A stretch of DNA of 33,593 nt from an uncultured Sphingomonas sp. (GTDB taxonomy: Bacteria; Pseudomonadota; Alphaproteobacteria; Sphingomonadales; Sphingomonadaceae). Shown in pieces: positions 14,409 to 25,480 of the stretch. The stretch is taken from the NCBI GenBank assembly GCA_913774925.1, contig CAJYKB010000058.1, positions 1-33,593 of the forward strand, in the 5' to 3' direction. The notes under the pieces were generated by a model. The model worked only from the letters and a program-made list of their open reading frames with translations, had not been told where the DNA came from and ran no database searches. Numbering within the stretch: position 1 is the stretch's first letter; each line of letters begins with the position of its first letter. Both the position numbers and the translations under genes were made by a program.

Positions 14409-15866
14409 ATGACGCGCAACGGCCAACGTCTGCTCATGCTGATCGACGACGATCCCGCGCAGCGCCGCCAGGTCGCCTCCATCGCGGCGCGTGCCGGCTG
14501 GCGCTCGATCTTCGCCAATGACGGCGAAATGGCGCTGGCGATGTTCGGCACGCAGGACGGGATGCAGCTGGATGCGATCCTGCTCGATGCCGAATCCGCC
14601 GCGAACGGCGACGTGCCCGCCGTCGGCGAAGCGACCGATCCCGCCCCGCTGATCGCGCAACTTCGCGGCTACCGCCCGCAACTGCCGATCCTGCTGCTCG
14701 CGTCGGAGGCGTCCGTGGCGCAGGCGGTGGGCGCGATGCGTGCGGGCGCGACCGATTACCTGACCAAGCCGCTGGCGCCGCAGCGGCTGCTGTCGGCGCT
14801 GGAAGCGGCCGTCGCCGGCAGCGTCACGGGTGAGCTGCGCCCGCTGACCGAAAAGATCCCGGCGATGCTGGAATTCGACGAGATCGTCGGCTCCGCACCC
14901 GAATTCCGCGCCGCGCTGGCGATCGCCGCCAAGGCGGCACGCGCGCGCGTGCCGGTATTGATCGAGGGCGAGAGCGGCGTCGGCAAGGAAGTGGTGGCGG
15001 AGGCGATCCACAACGCCAGCCCGCGCGCCAAATCGCCGCGACTGACCGTCAATTGCGCCGCCATCGCCGCCAATCTGATCGAAAGCGAGCTGTTCGGGCA
15101 CGAGCCGGGCGCGTTCGCGGGCGCCTTCGAGCGCCGCAACGGCAGCTTCGTGATGGCCGATGGCGGCACGCTGTTCCTGGACGAGGTCGATCACCTGTCG
15201 CTCGACGCGCAGGCGCAGCTGCTGCGCGTACTTCACACCGGCGAGGTGTTGCCGATGGGCGCGCGCCACCCGCGCGAGGTCGACGTGCGCGTCGTCGCCG
15301 CCACCAACAAGCGGCTGCTGGACGAGGTCGCGGCGGGCCGTTTCCGCGAGGATCTCTATTACCGCCTCAACGCGGTCACCGTGACGATCCCGCCGCTGCG
15401 CCACCGCAGCGGCGATATCCCCGCGCTCGCCCGCCACCTGCTGGCGCGGATCGCGGGGCAGCCGGGCCTGCGCCAGCTGGGGATCACCGACGACGCGCTG
15501 GCGCTGCTGGTCGATTACGACTGGCCCGGCAACGTCCGCCAGCTCCAGAACGCGCTCTTCCGCGCGGCGGTGCTGTGCGAGGGCGACGCGCTGACCCGCG
15601 CCGACTTCCCACAACTGGCCGCACTCGGCACGCGGCCGACGACGCGCAGCACGATCGCACCGCCGACGCTGGGTCCGTCCGGCGGGGTGACCCTGTTCAA
15701 TCCCGACGGCAATATGCGCCCGCTGGAGGAGATCGAGGCCGACGTCATCCGCCTCGCGATCGGTCACTATCGCGGCCGCATGACGGAGGTCGCGCGGCGG
15801 CTCGGCATCGGTCGCTCGACACTGTACCGCAAGCTGAGCGAGCTGGGGATCGACAGCGCCGCCTGA
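14409..15866 (+). CDS. NtrC-type response regulator, sigma-54 AAA+ activator with GAFAGA loop
   Basis: A 485-residue two-component activator. The receiver domain (about 7-125) has acidic D13-D15, phosphoacceptor D60 (ILLDAES) and the switch lysine in YLTKPL. The AAA+ domain (about 160-395) has Walker A GESGVGKE (187-194), Walker B GGTLFLDEV and the arginine-finger region RFREDLYYRL. A Fis-type helix-turn-helix ends the protein (MTEVARRLGIGRSTLYRKL). The sigma-54 contact loop, normally GAFTGA, reads GAFAGA at 234-239: Thr is replaced by Ala237. No cognate sensor kinase lies alongside; the next gene is an SDR 20 bases downstream. The targets are unknown. Confidence 0.92.
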   Translation: MTRNGQRLLMLIDDDPAQRRQVASIAARAGWRSIFANDGEMALAMFGTQDGMQLDAILLDAESAANGDVPAVGEATDPAPLIAQLRGYRPQLPILLLASEASVAQAVGAMRAGATDYLTKPLAPQRLLSALEAAVAGSVTGELRPLTEKIPAMLEFDEIVGSAPEFRAALAIAAKAARARVPVLIEGESGVGKEVVAEAIHNASPRAKSPRLTVNCAAIAANLIESELFGHEPGAFAGAFERRNGSFVMADGGTLFLDEVDHLSLDAQAQLLRVLHTGEVLPMGARHPREVDVRVVAATNKRLLDEVAAGRFREDLYYRLNAVTVTIPPLRHRSGDIPALARHLLARIAGQPGLRQLGITDDALALLVDYDWPGNVRQLQNALFRAAVLCEGDALTRADFPQLAALGTRPTTRSTIAPPTLGPSGGVTLFNPDGNMRPLEEIEADVIRLAIGHYRGRMTEVARRLGIGRSTLYRKLSELGIDSAA

Positions 15867-15886
15867 CGTGGCGCAGAAGGCCGTGC

Positions 15887-16639
15887 ATGACCGGCCTTCG
15901 CGATCGCACGTTCCTCGTCACCGGCGCCGCCTCGGGCATCGGCCTGGCCACCGCGCGACATCTGGCGGATGCGGGTGCGGCGCGGCTGGTGCTGGCCGAC
16001 GCGGAGGCCGCCGCGCTCGCACGCGTCGACCTGGGCTGCACGATCGACCTGCTGCCCGGCGACGTGCGTGACGAACGCTTCTGGGACGATGCCGCGGCAG
16101 TGCTCGCGGGGATCGACGGCGCGGTCGTCAACGCCGGCGTCGCCGGCGCCGGCGCGATCGCCGAGCTGGCGCTCGACGAATGGCGGCGCATCCTGTCGGT
16201 CAATCTGGACGGCGCGTTTTTGACGCTGCGCGCGGTGATGCGCGCGCTGAAGGGGCGCAGCGGCGCGATCGTCACCGTCGCCTCCGCGGCGGGCGTGAAG
16301 GCGGAGCCGGGCGTGGCGGCCTACGGCGCGTCCAAGGCGGGGCTGATCCAGTTGACCAGGGTCGCCGCCAAGGAGGGGGCGGCCAGCGGCGTTCGCGTCA
16401 ACGCGATCGCACCGGCGGGTGTCGAGACGCCGGTATGGGACGCGGTGCCGATGTTCGCGGACCGCGCCGCCGCGATCGGGCGCGATGCCGCCTTCGCAGA
16501 GCTGGCGGCGATGGCGACCCCGCTGGGTCGCTACGCCAAGCCCGAGGAGATCGCGGCGCAGATCGCGTTCCTGCTGTCGGATGCCGCAGCGACGATCACC
16601 GGCAGCGTGCTGGCCAGCGACGGCGGCTACACGCTGTAA
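15887..16639 (+). CDS. Short-chain dehydrogenase/reductase
   Basis: A 250-residue classical SDR oxidoreductase. The Rossmann motif TGAASGIG is at 12-19. D38 at the end of the second strand (LVLADAE) favours NAD(H) over NADP(H). NAG lies at 82-84 and the catalytic tetrad is N106, S133, Y146 and K150 (YGASK). The C-terminal block PEEIAAQIAFLLSDAAATIT and SDGGYTL is typical of the 3-ketoacyl-ACP reductase-like group, but the substrate cannot be inferred. The gene starts 20 bases after the NtrC-type regulator and may be co-transcribed with it. Its TAA directly abuts the stop codon of the convergent bestrophin gene. Confidence 0.9.
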   Translation: MTGLRDRTFLVTGAASGIGLATARHLADAGAARLVLADAEAAALARVDLGCTIDLLPGDVRDERFWDDAAAVLAGIDGAVVNAGVAGAGAIAELALDEWRRILSVNLDGAFLTLRAVMRALKGRSGAIVTVASAAGVKAEPGVAAYGASKAGLIQLTRVAAKEGAASGVRVNAIAPAGVETPVWDAVPMFADRAAAIGRDAAFAELAAMATPLGRYAKPEEIAAQIAFLLSDAAATITGSVLASDGGYTL

Positions 16640-17524
16640 CTACCACAGCACACCCTTCACCGGCTGGACCGGCTCCGGCGGGGTATCGCCGATCGACTGG
16701 AGCAGGTCGATCTCGATCGTTCGGCACATCGCATTGAGCGGCAGGTCGTGCACCGTATTGGCGAACGGGTCGACCAGATCGTCGCCGATCGCCAGCACCG
16801 CCAGGAACATCAGCCCCGCGACCGTCGACCCCAGCGGCGTTGCGAAGCCCAGCGTCTCGACCAGCCCGATCGGCAGGAAGATGCAGAACATGTGCGTGAA
16901 GATCGTCGGGAAGAAGCGGTACTGGTTGGGCAGCGGCGTGTTTTTCAGCCGCTCCATGCCGCCCTGCGCGTTGGCGATATCGACCAGGATACCCTCCATC
17001 GCACTCTGCTGGATGGTGTCGATCCACCCTTTTTCGCGCGCGATGTTGATACGACGACCGGTGCCGTCGACGATGCCGTTGGCGATATTGACGCGGGCCA
17101 GCGCGAAATCCGCCTCTCCCTTCGACAGGAAGCGCAGCACCTCCTGATCCGCGGGCTGGCGCCGCAGCTGGCAGCGCAGCGCATTCACATAGGCGACCTG
17201 ACGCAGGACGATCGTCCGCTTCAGGTCGGTCGCGTCGGGGTCGGGCAGGAAGTTGCGCGCCTGACGCGCCAGATTGCGGCTGGCGTTGATCATCAGCCCC
17301 CATAGCGACCGCCCCTCCCACCAGCGTTGGTAGGCGGAATTGCTGCGGAAGCCGAGGAACAGTGCCAGCGCGGAGCCGAACAGCGTCAGCGGCAGCGACG
17401 GCGCCTTGAACGGCAGGACGTAGTACGTGACGGTGACGATCACGTCCCAGACGAACAGCACGGTCAGCGGCAGCCAGACCTCGCGCATGACCTGGGTGAA
17501 ACGGGGGGTGGATGTGACGATCAT
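16640..17524 (-). CDS. Bestrophin-like channel family protein
   Basis: A 294-residue inner-membrane protein of the bacterial bestrophin (UPF0187) family, whose characterised members form pentameric ion channels. It has transmembrane segments near 15-55, the signature LGFRSNSAYQRWWEGRSLWG (about 64-83), further helices near 205-245, and the conserved acidic DLVDPFAN segment. Length is normal for bacterial members (about 290-300). ATG 17522-17524 is preferred because AGCGGG lies just upstream; an ATG six codons earlier lacks a ribosome-binding site. The stop codon abuts that of the SDR gene. Ion selectivity and regulation are unknown. Confidence 0.9.
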   Translation of the reverse strand: MIVTSTPRFTQVMREVWLPLTVLFVWDVIVTVTYYVLPFKAPSLPLTLFGSALALFLGFRSNSAYQRWWEGRSLWGLMINASRNLARQARNFLPDPDATDLKRTIVLRQVAYVNALRCQLRRQPADQEVLRFLSKGEADFALARVNIANGIVDGTGRRINIAREKGWIDTIQQSAMEGILVDIANAQGGMERLKNTPLPNQYRFFPTIFTHMFCIFLPIGLVETLGFATPLGSTVAGLMFLAVLAIGDDLVDPFANTVHDLPLNAMCRTIEIDLLQSIGDTPPEPVQPVKGVLW

Positions 17525-17587
17525 GTGCCCGCTAACGCACATTCGTGTTTCGCGTTGCGTAGGCGAAACGTTTCGATGTGTGTCCGG

Positions 17588-18634
17588 CTACGACGTCAGC
17601 GCGCGATCGCGCAGCCCGCGCCACACCCGCAGCGCCTGTACCGTCGCCGCTACGTCGTGGACCCGCAGCAGCTGGACGCCTGCCTGCGCCCCCGCCACCG
17701 CCAGCGCCACGGAGCCGCCCAGTCGCTCGCCGACGGGCGCTTCGTTGTCGAGCGCGCCGATCATCCGCTTTCGGCTGGCGCCCAGCATGATCGGGCAGCC
17801 CAGGCCGTGGAACAGCGGCAGCGCGTTCACCAGCGCCAGATTGTCGGCCAGCGACTTGCCGAAGCCGATGCCGGGGTCCACCATGATGCGTGCGCGGTCG
17901 ACGCCGGCCGCGACCACCGCCTCGACCCGCGCCTCCAGCCAGTCGAACACCTCGGTCGCGACGTTGCGATAGGTTGGGCGACCGTGCCCGCCCGCCTTGG
18001 GATCGGGCGAGTGCATCAGCACCACCGGCGCGCCGCTGCGTGCGACGATCTCCAGCGCGCGCTCGTCCCACAGCAAGGCGGACACGTCGTTGACGATCCC
18101 CGCCCCGGCGGCGAGCGAGGCCTCCATCACCGGCGCCTTGCGCGTGTCGATCGAGACGAGCGCGCCCGCGCGCGCCAGCCGCTCCACGACGGGCGCGGCG
18201 CGGCGTGCCTCGTCCTCTTCCCAGACCAGCGCCGCGCCGGGGCGGGTCGATTCGGCACCGACGTCGATCACCGCGGCACCCGCCCCGGCCATCGCCATCC
18301 CCGCCGCCGCCGCGCCCGCGGGATCGTCGACATGCGCGCCGCCGTCGGAGAAGCTGTCCGGCGTGACGTTCAGGATGCCCGCGACCGCTGGCTGGTCGAA
18401 GCGCAGCGTGCGCTCGCCCAGCACCCATGGCGCGCGCGGCGCGGTGATGCGCGCGTGAAGCGCGGCGGCACGCTCGCCCAGCGACGCGATATCGGCGACG
18501 GGGACGATATGGCGGGCGTCGCCTTCGATCACCTCATAGGCGGCGAACCACTGCATACCTTCGGCCAGCCGCGCGACATGGCCGTCGGGGTAGGCGAAGG
18601 GCGCATCGGCGAAGTGGATCGGGCGCAGGTGCAT
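17588..18634 (-). CDS. folP: Dihydropteroate synthase
   Basis: Condenses 6-hydroxymethyl-dihydropterin pyrophosphate with p-aminobenzoate in folate synthesis; the target of sulfonamides. The 348-residue TIM-barrel enzyme has the signatures GILNVTPDSFSDGG, DVGAESTRPGA, the mid-barrel block IMVDPGIGFGKS and GASRKRMIG. The core starts near residue 70; the preceding segment (HLRPIHFADAPFAYPDG...) is an N-terminal extension that I associate with sphingomonad enzymes. The gene follows ccrM in the same direction but is separated from it by 144 bases filled with an inverted repeat. The canonical downstream partner glmM is not adjacent here but lies 3 kb upstream. Confidence 0.95.
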   Translation of the reverse strand: MHLRPIHFADAPFAYPDGHVARLAEGMQWFAAYEVIEGDARHIVPVADIASLGERAAALHARITAPRAPWVLGERTLRFDQPAVAGILNVTPDSFSDGGAHVDDPAGAAAAGMAMAGAGAAVIDVGAESTRPGAALVWEEDEARRAAPVVERLARAGALVSIDTRKAPVMEASLAAGAGIVNDVSALLWDERALEIVARSGAPVVLMHSPDPKAGGHGRPTYRNVATEVFDWLEARVEAVVAAGVDRARIMVDPGIGFGKSLADNLALVNALPLFHGLGCPIMLGASRKRMIGALDNEAPVGERLGGSVALAVAGAQAGVQLLRVHDVAATVQALRVWRGLRDRALTS

Positions 18635-18645
18635 CGGTCTTCTCC

Positions 18646-18769
18646 CCCCTCCCTTTCAAGGGAGGGGCCGGGGGTGGGTGGCGTGCTCGCCATACGGTCG
18701 CGCGGCGTTCTTGCGGCGCCGTATCACCCGGCCTCCACCCACCCCAACCCCTCCCTTGAAAGGGAGGGG
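18646..18769. repeat. Inverted pair of G/C-tract hairpins between ccrM and folP
   Basis: Two perfect 10-bp hairpins, CCCCTCCCTT/AAGGGAGGGG with 2-base loops, lie at 18646-18667 and 18748-18769. The sequences next to them (GGGTGGGTGG on the inside of the first, CCACCCACCCC before the second) are also complementary, so the whole unit forms a larger dyad with an 80-base middle. It is unrelated in sequence to the CGTCACCCCGG family and represents a second repeat family. It sits between two same-direction genes, where it may terminate or attenuate transcription from ccrM into folP. Confidence 0.8.
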
Positions 18770-18778
18770 CCAGGAAGG

Positions 18779-20065
<1,287 letters not shown>

Positions 20066-20095
<30 letters not shown>

Positions 20096-20719
20096 AGCGG
20101 CGGGCGGTTCGTCGCGAAAGAGGTCGAACTGTGCGACGGGCGCGAAGCTGCGGCGGTGGAGCGGCGTGGGCCCATGCTCGCGCAGCGCCCTCAGGTGCGC
20201 GGCGCTGCCATAGCCCTTGTTGCGCTCCCACGCGTAGTGCGGGTGCGCCAGCGCGGCCTCTATCATGATCGTGTCGCGCACGTGCTTGGCCACGATCGAG
20301 GCGGCGGCGATCGAGCGGCTGATCGCGTCGCCGCCGACGATCGCGGTGGCCGCATAGTCCCAGCGCGGCAGGCGATTGCCGTCGACCAGCACGTGGCCGG
20401 GCGGGCAGCCCAGCGCCTGCGCCAGCTGTTCGACCGCCAGCGTCATCGCCTTCATCGTCGCCCAGTGGATGTTGAGCGTGTCGATCTCCGCCGGCTGGAC
20501 GATGCCGATGCCGACCACGGCGCAGGTGCGCAGTCGCGCGCACAGCCGCGCCCGTTCGCCGGCGGGCAATCGCTTCGAATCGTCGATCCCGCGCGGCACG
20601 CCCTTCGCCGGCAGCACCACCGCCGCGGCCACGACCGGCCCCGCCAGCGGCCCCCGCCCCGCCTCGTCCACCCCGGCGACGGGGGGCAGGCACAGGCGCT
20701 CGTGCTTCAGGCCGGGCAT
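20066..20719 (-). CDS. rnhB: Ribonuclease HII
   Basis: Cleaves RNA in RNA-DNA hybrids, including single ribonucleotides in DNA. The 217-residue protein has the active-site motif GVDEAGRG with D18 and E19, a DDSKRLP block near 47-53, and the later conserved segment AAASIVAKHVRD. The C-terminal region HPHYAWERNKGYGS is typical of the family. ATG 20717-20719 overlaps the end of thiD by 13 bases, indicating translational coupling in the glmM-to-rnhB series. A longer open frame upstream is antisense noise within thiD. Confidence 0.95.
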
Positions 20720-21468
20720 CGGAACCCCGTCGCATCCTGCTGCCCCATCGGGCCGTGCCCCTGACCCAGCCCGGGCGCACGCTCCAGACTGGCGCGAACG
20801 AACGCGATGCCCCATCCGATCGCCTGCGCCATCGCCATCCCGGCGCCCAGGCCCGTGGCGATGGCGCTCGCCAATGTGCAGCCCGTGCCGTGCGTATGTC
20901 GCGTATGGATGCGCGGATTCTCCCAGCGCGCGACCTGGCCCGTGGCGTCGAACAACCGGTCGACCACCATCTCCCCCTCCGCGTGACCGCCCTTGACCAG
21001 TACCGCGGACGCGCGCGCCAGCAAGGCATCGCGGCCACCCAGCGCGGCGAGTTCGGGCAGGTTGGGCGTCACCAGTGCCGAGCGGGCGATGAGGCTCTCC
21101 AGCCCCGCCACCGTGGCGGCATCCGCCAATAAGGATCCGGAGGTGGCGACCATCACCGGATCGACGACGACGGGCACATCGAGCCCGTAGAGCATGTCCG
21201 CCACCGCGAGCGCGGTGCCGGCCGAGCCGATCATCCCGATCTTTACCGCATCCACGCCCAAGTCGTCGATCACCGCGCGCATCTGCGCCACGACCATCTC
21301 GGTCGGGACCGGATGGACCGACTGTACCCCCAGCGTATTCTGCGCGGTGATTGCGGTGATGGCGGTCATCGCATGCCCGCCCAGCATCGTGACGGTCTTG
21401 ATATCCGCCTGGATCCCCGCGCCGCCGCCGGAGTCCGACCCGGCGACGATCAGAATGCGGGGGGTCAT
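20707..21468 (-). CDS. thiD: Hydroxymethylpyrimidine/phosphomethylpyrimidine kinase
   Basis: Phosphorylates hydroxymethylpyrimidine (phosphate) in thiamine synthesis. The 253-residue ribokinase-fold protein has the N-terminal GSDSGGGAGIQADIKT, the substrate region VDPVMVATSG, and the anion-hole/catalytic motif HGTGCTLASAIA. ATG 21466-21468 overlaps the TGA of the DUF1272 gene by four bases (ATGA). The C-terminus is extended by a Gly/Gln-rich tail overlapping the rnhB start. No other thiamine gene is nearby, so it may serve salvage. Confidence 0.95.
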   Translation of the reverse strand: MTPRILIVAGSDSGGGAGIQADIKTVTMLGGHAMTAITAITAQNTLGVQSVHPVPTEMVVAQMRAVIDDLGVDAVKIGMIGSAGTALAVADMLYGLDVPVVVDPVMVATSGSLLADAATVAGLESLIARSALVTPNLPELAALGGRDALLARASAVLVKGGHAEGEMVVDRLFDATGQVARWENPRIHTRHTHGTGCTLASAIATGLGAGMAMAQAIGWGIAFVRASLERAPGLGQGHGPMGQQDATGFRCPA

Positions 21469-21689
21469 CCCTTGAAGTGCCGCACGGTCGTGGCCGGATG
21501 CCGCCTCAACGCATCGTCCACCCGCGCCGGGCGGTCGAGCATTTCGCCGCCGCAATTGGGACAACGCTCGTCCAGCGCATCCGCGCAATCCGCGCAGAAG
21601 GTGCATTCGAACGAGCAGATGAAGGCGCCGCCCTCGTCCGCAGGCAGATCGACGCCGCAGCGTTCGCAATCGGGGCGCATCTCGAGCAT
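21465..21689 (-). CDS. DUF1272 cysteine-rich protein
   Basis: A 74-residue protein with eight cysteines arranged as paired CxxC-type knuckles: CERC near 8-11, CSFECTFCADC near 25-35 and CPNC near 43-46. This matches the DUF1272 family, small predicted zinc-binding proteins of unknown function. ATG 21687-21689 gives the family N-terminus (MLEMRPDCE); Met4 is an alternative. Its stop overlaps the thiD start by four bases (ATGA). It lies 56 bases downstream of glmM. Confidence 0.88.
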   Translation of the reverse strand: MLEMRPDCERCGVDLPADEGGAFICSFECTFCADCADALDERCPNCGGEMLDRPARVDDALRRHPATTVRHFKG

Positions 21690-21745
21690 CCGCCGCCCAT
21701 AGCGGGGCGGCGGGCCGGTCACAATCCGGGCCGGGGATGTGCCCG

Positions 21746-23083
21746 CTACGCCGCCTTGCGCACCGCGTCGCAGATGCGATCGACGATGCGCTCGACCTGC
21801 TGGGGGTCGTCGCCCTCGGCCATCACGCGGATCACCGGCTCGGTGCCGGACGGGCGGATGACCAGCCGGCCGGAGCCCGCCAGTTCCGCCTCGGCCTCCG
21901 CGATGACCGCCTTGACCGTGTCCGCCTCGAGCGGTTTGCCGCCGACGAAGCGGACGTTCTTGAGGAGTTGCGGCAGCGGCTCGAAGCGGTTGAGCACGCG
22001 GCTGGCGGGGGCATCGGCGCGGCAGATTTCGGCGAGCACCTGGAGCGCGGCGACCAGCCCATCGCCGGTGGTCGCATAGTCGGAGAGGATGATGTGCCCC
22101 GACTGCTCGCCGCCGACATTGTAACCCCGGGCGCGCATCGCCTCCAGCACATGGCGGTCCCCCACCGCGGTGCGGATCAGCTCCAGCCCCTGCCCCGCGA
22201 GATGCCGCTCCAGCCCCAGGTTCGACATCACGGTGGCCACCAGCCCGCCGCCCTGCAAGCGCCCGGCGCGCGCCCAGCCGCCCGCGATCGTCGCCATCAC
22301 CTGGTCGCCGTCGATCACCTGCCCCCGCTCGTCCACGACGATCAGCCGGTCGGCATCGCCGTCGAGTGCGATGCCGATGTCGGCGCGCACCTCCACCACC
22401 TTTGCGGCAAGCGCATGCGGGTGGGTCGAGCCGATCTTGTCGTTGATGTTCAGGCCGTTGGGATTGACGCCGATCTGGACGACGTCGGCACCCAGCTCCC
22501 ACAAGGCCTCGGGCGCGACCTGATAGGCGGCGCCGTTGGCGCAATCGACCACGACGCGCACGCCGTCGAGCCGCAGGTCGGAGGGAAAGGTCGACTTGGC
22601 GAAATGGATATAGCGGCCGCGCGCGTCGTCGATCCGCTTGGCGCGACCGATCTCGCCCGGGGTGGCCAGCGCCACCTCGCCGTCGATCGCGGCCTCGATC
22701 GCCAGTTCGTCCTCGTCGGACAGCTTGTAGCCGTCGGGACCGAACAGCTTGATGCCGTTGTCGGCGTACGGGTTGTGGCTGGCGGAGATCATCACGCCCA
22801 TGTCCGCGCGCATCGACTTCGTCAGCATCGCGACCGCGGGGGTCGGCATCGGCCCCACCAGCGTCACGTCCATGCCGACGCTGGTGAAGCCCGCCTGCAA
22901 CGCCGATTCGATCATATAGCCCGACAGGCGCGTGTCCTTGCCGATGACGACGCGGTGGCGGTGTTCCCCGCGCAGGAAGTGGCGACCCGCGGCCATGCCG
23001 ACCTTCATCGCCATCTCCGCGGTCATCGCGCCGCTGTTGGTCAGCCCACGAATGCCGTCGGTGCCGAAATATTTCCTTGCCAT
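21746..23083 (-). CDS. glmM: Phosphoglucosamine mutase
   Basis: Converts glucosamine-6-phosphate to glucosamine-1-phosphate on the way to UDP-GlcNAc for peptidoglycan and LPS. The 445-residue length is standard. It begins [10 protein letters not shown], has the phosphoserine loop ASHNP with S102, the metal-binding loop DGDADRLI, the sugar-binding [12 protein letters not shown] and the phosphate-binding [12 protein letters not shown] near the C-terminus. ATG 23081-23083 gives the normal N-terminus. It is the first gene of the minus-strand series glmM-DUF1272-thiD-rnhB and diverges from the symporter gene across 71 bases. Confidence 0.97.
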   Translation of the reverse strand: MARKYFGTDGIRGLTNSGAMTAEMAMKVGMAAGRHFLRGEHRHRVVIGKDTRLSGYMIESALQAGFTSVGMDVTLVGPMPTPAVAMLTKSMRADMGVMISASHNPYADNGIKLFGPDGYKLSDEDELAIEAAIDGEVALATPGEIGRAKRIDDARGRYIHFAKSTFPSDLRLDGVRVVVDCANGAAYQVAPEALWELGADVVQIGVNPNGLNINDKIGSTHPHALAAKVVEVRADIGIALDGDADRLIVVDERGQVIDGDQVMATIAGGWARAGRLQGGGLVATVMSNLGLERHLAGQGLELIRTAVGDRHVLEAMRARGYNVGGEQSGHIILSDYATTGDGLVAALQVLAEICRADAPASRVLNRFEPLPQLLKNVRFVGGKPLEADTVKAVIAEAEAELAGSGRLVIRPSGTEPVIRVMAEGDDPQQVERIVDRICDAVRKAA

Positions 23084-23154
23084 GTCGCCGTCCGTTCGCT
23101 CCGCTTGTTGCCTGCCGCATAGCGAAGCGCGGATGAAAGGGCGACTACCGGAAC

Positions 23155-24401
23155 ATGACGCAGGCGACACGTATTCTCCTCTCGCTGATGGTCGGCATGA
23201 GCGCAGGCATCGCGCTGGCGGCCTTCGCACCGGGTGCGGTCGCACGCACCACCGCGGTGGCGGAGCCGATCGGCACCGCGTGGCTCCATGCGTTGCAGAT
23301 GACGATCGTGCCGCTGGTCGTGTCGCGGCTGGTCACCGGGGTCGCCGCCACCGCGGAGGCGGCGCGCGCCGGGCGGCTCGCGGGGCGCGCGATCGCGCTC
23401 TACGTCACCTTGCTGTTCCTTTCCGCGGTGATGGCGGCGCTGCTGACGCCGCTGTTCCTGTCGATCGCGCCGCTGCCCGCCGCATCGGCAGCGGCACTCC
23501 GCGCCGCGCTGTCGGGTGCGGAGGCGATTCCGCCGGTCGCGCCGCTGGGCGAATTCTTCGCCGGGATCGTGCCGACCAACATCGTGAAGGCCGCCGCGGC
23601 GGATGCGTTCCTGTCGCTCATCATCTTCACGCTGATCTTCGCCTTCGCGATCGCGCGGATCGGCGCGGACGAGCGGGCGCTGATGGTGCGCTTCTTCACC
23701 GCGCTGCGCGATACGATGCTGGTGGTGATCGACTGGGTGCTGTGGGTGGCACCGGTCGGCGTCTTCGCGCTGACGCTGGTGGTCGGTGCGCGCGCGGGCA
23801 CCGGGGCGTTCGGCGCGCTGGTCCACTATATCCTGACCGTATCCGCGGTCGGCATCGCGGTCGCGGCGATGGCCTATCCGCTGGTGATGTTCGGCGCGCG
23901 CGTGCCCCTGCGCGCCTTCACCCGCGCCGCGCTGCCGGCGCAGGCGGTCGCGATCAGCACGCAAAGCTCGCTCGCCTCGCTACCCGCGATGCTGGAGGGT
24001 GCGCGTACGCTCGGCGTACCGGTGTCGACCGCGGGCGTCACGCTGCCGCTGGCGGTCGCGATCTTTCGCGCCACCGGGCCGGCGATGAACCTGGCGGTCG
24101 CGATCTATGTCGCGACCTGGTTCGGCGTGTCGCTGTCCCCGGCCACGCTGGCGATCGGCGTGGTCGTCGCCACGCTCACCTCGCTCGGCTCCGTCAGTCT
24201 GCCGGGCACGGTCAGCTATGTCAGCGCGATCGCGCCGATCGCGGGGACGATCGGCGCGCCGCTCGCCCCACTGGGGCTGCTGGTGGCGGTGGAAACCATC
24301 CCCGACATCATGCGTACCGTCGGCAACGTCACCATGGATCTGGCGACCACCGCGCTGCTCCGTCGCGGGGGGCCGCGCGACGACGAAGAGGATCACCTGC
24401 C

Positions 24402-24405
<4 letters not shown>
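23155..24405 (+). CDS. Dicarboxylate/amino acid:cation symporter (DAACS/SDF family)
   Basis: A 416-residue secondary transporter of the glutamate/C4-dicarboxylate sodium- or proton-coupled family. It has several predicted transmembrane helices, the re-entrant-loop serine motif [12 protein letters not shown] (about 268-279), the helix [20 protein letters not shown] with the conserved asparagine, and the C-terminal substrate-binding helix region [16 protein letters not shown]. The usual GD in the last motif reads VTMD, so substrate preference may differ. Substrate is unknown. Its stop overlaps the ATG of the next gene by four bases (ATGA), so it is co-translated with an aldo/keto reductase. Confidence 0.93.
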
Positions 24406-25388
<983 letters not shown>

Positions 25389-25451
25389 CTCGACCAACGG
25401 CCGTGGCGACGTTGACGAAGCCGATTGACTTGCGACGCCTTCACGGCTTAT

Positions 25452-25465
25452 TGACACATCTGTCA
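25452..25465. promoter_or_regulatory. Perfect palindrome TGACA-N4-TGTCA before coq4
   Basis: TGACA (25452-25456) and TGTCA (25461-25465) form a perfect 5-bp dyad with spacer CATC. The left arm is part of a TTGACA box (25451-25456). The dyad ends two bases before the AGGAG Shine-Dalgarno (25468-25472) of coq4. Position and symmetry fit a repressor operator of the TetR/MarR kind. No matching regulator gene is adjacent. Confidence 0.5.
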
Positions 25466-25480
25466 GTAGGAGCGCGAGTC

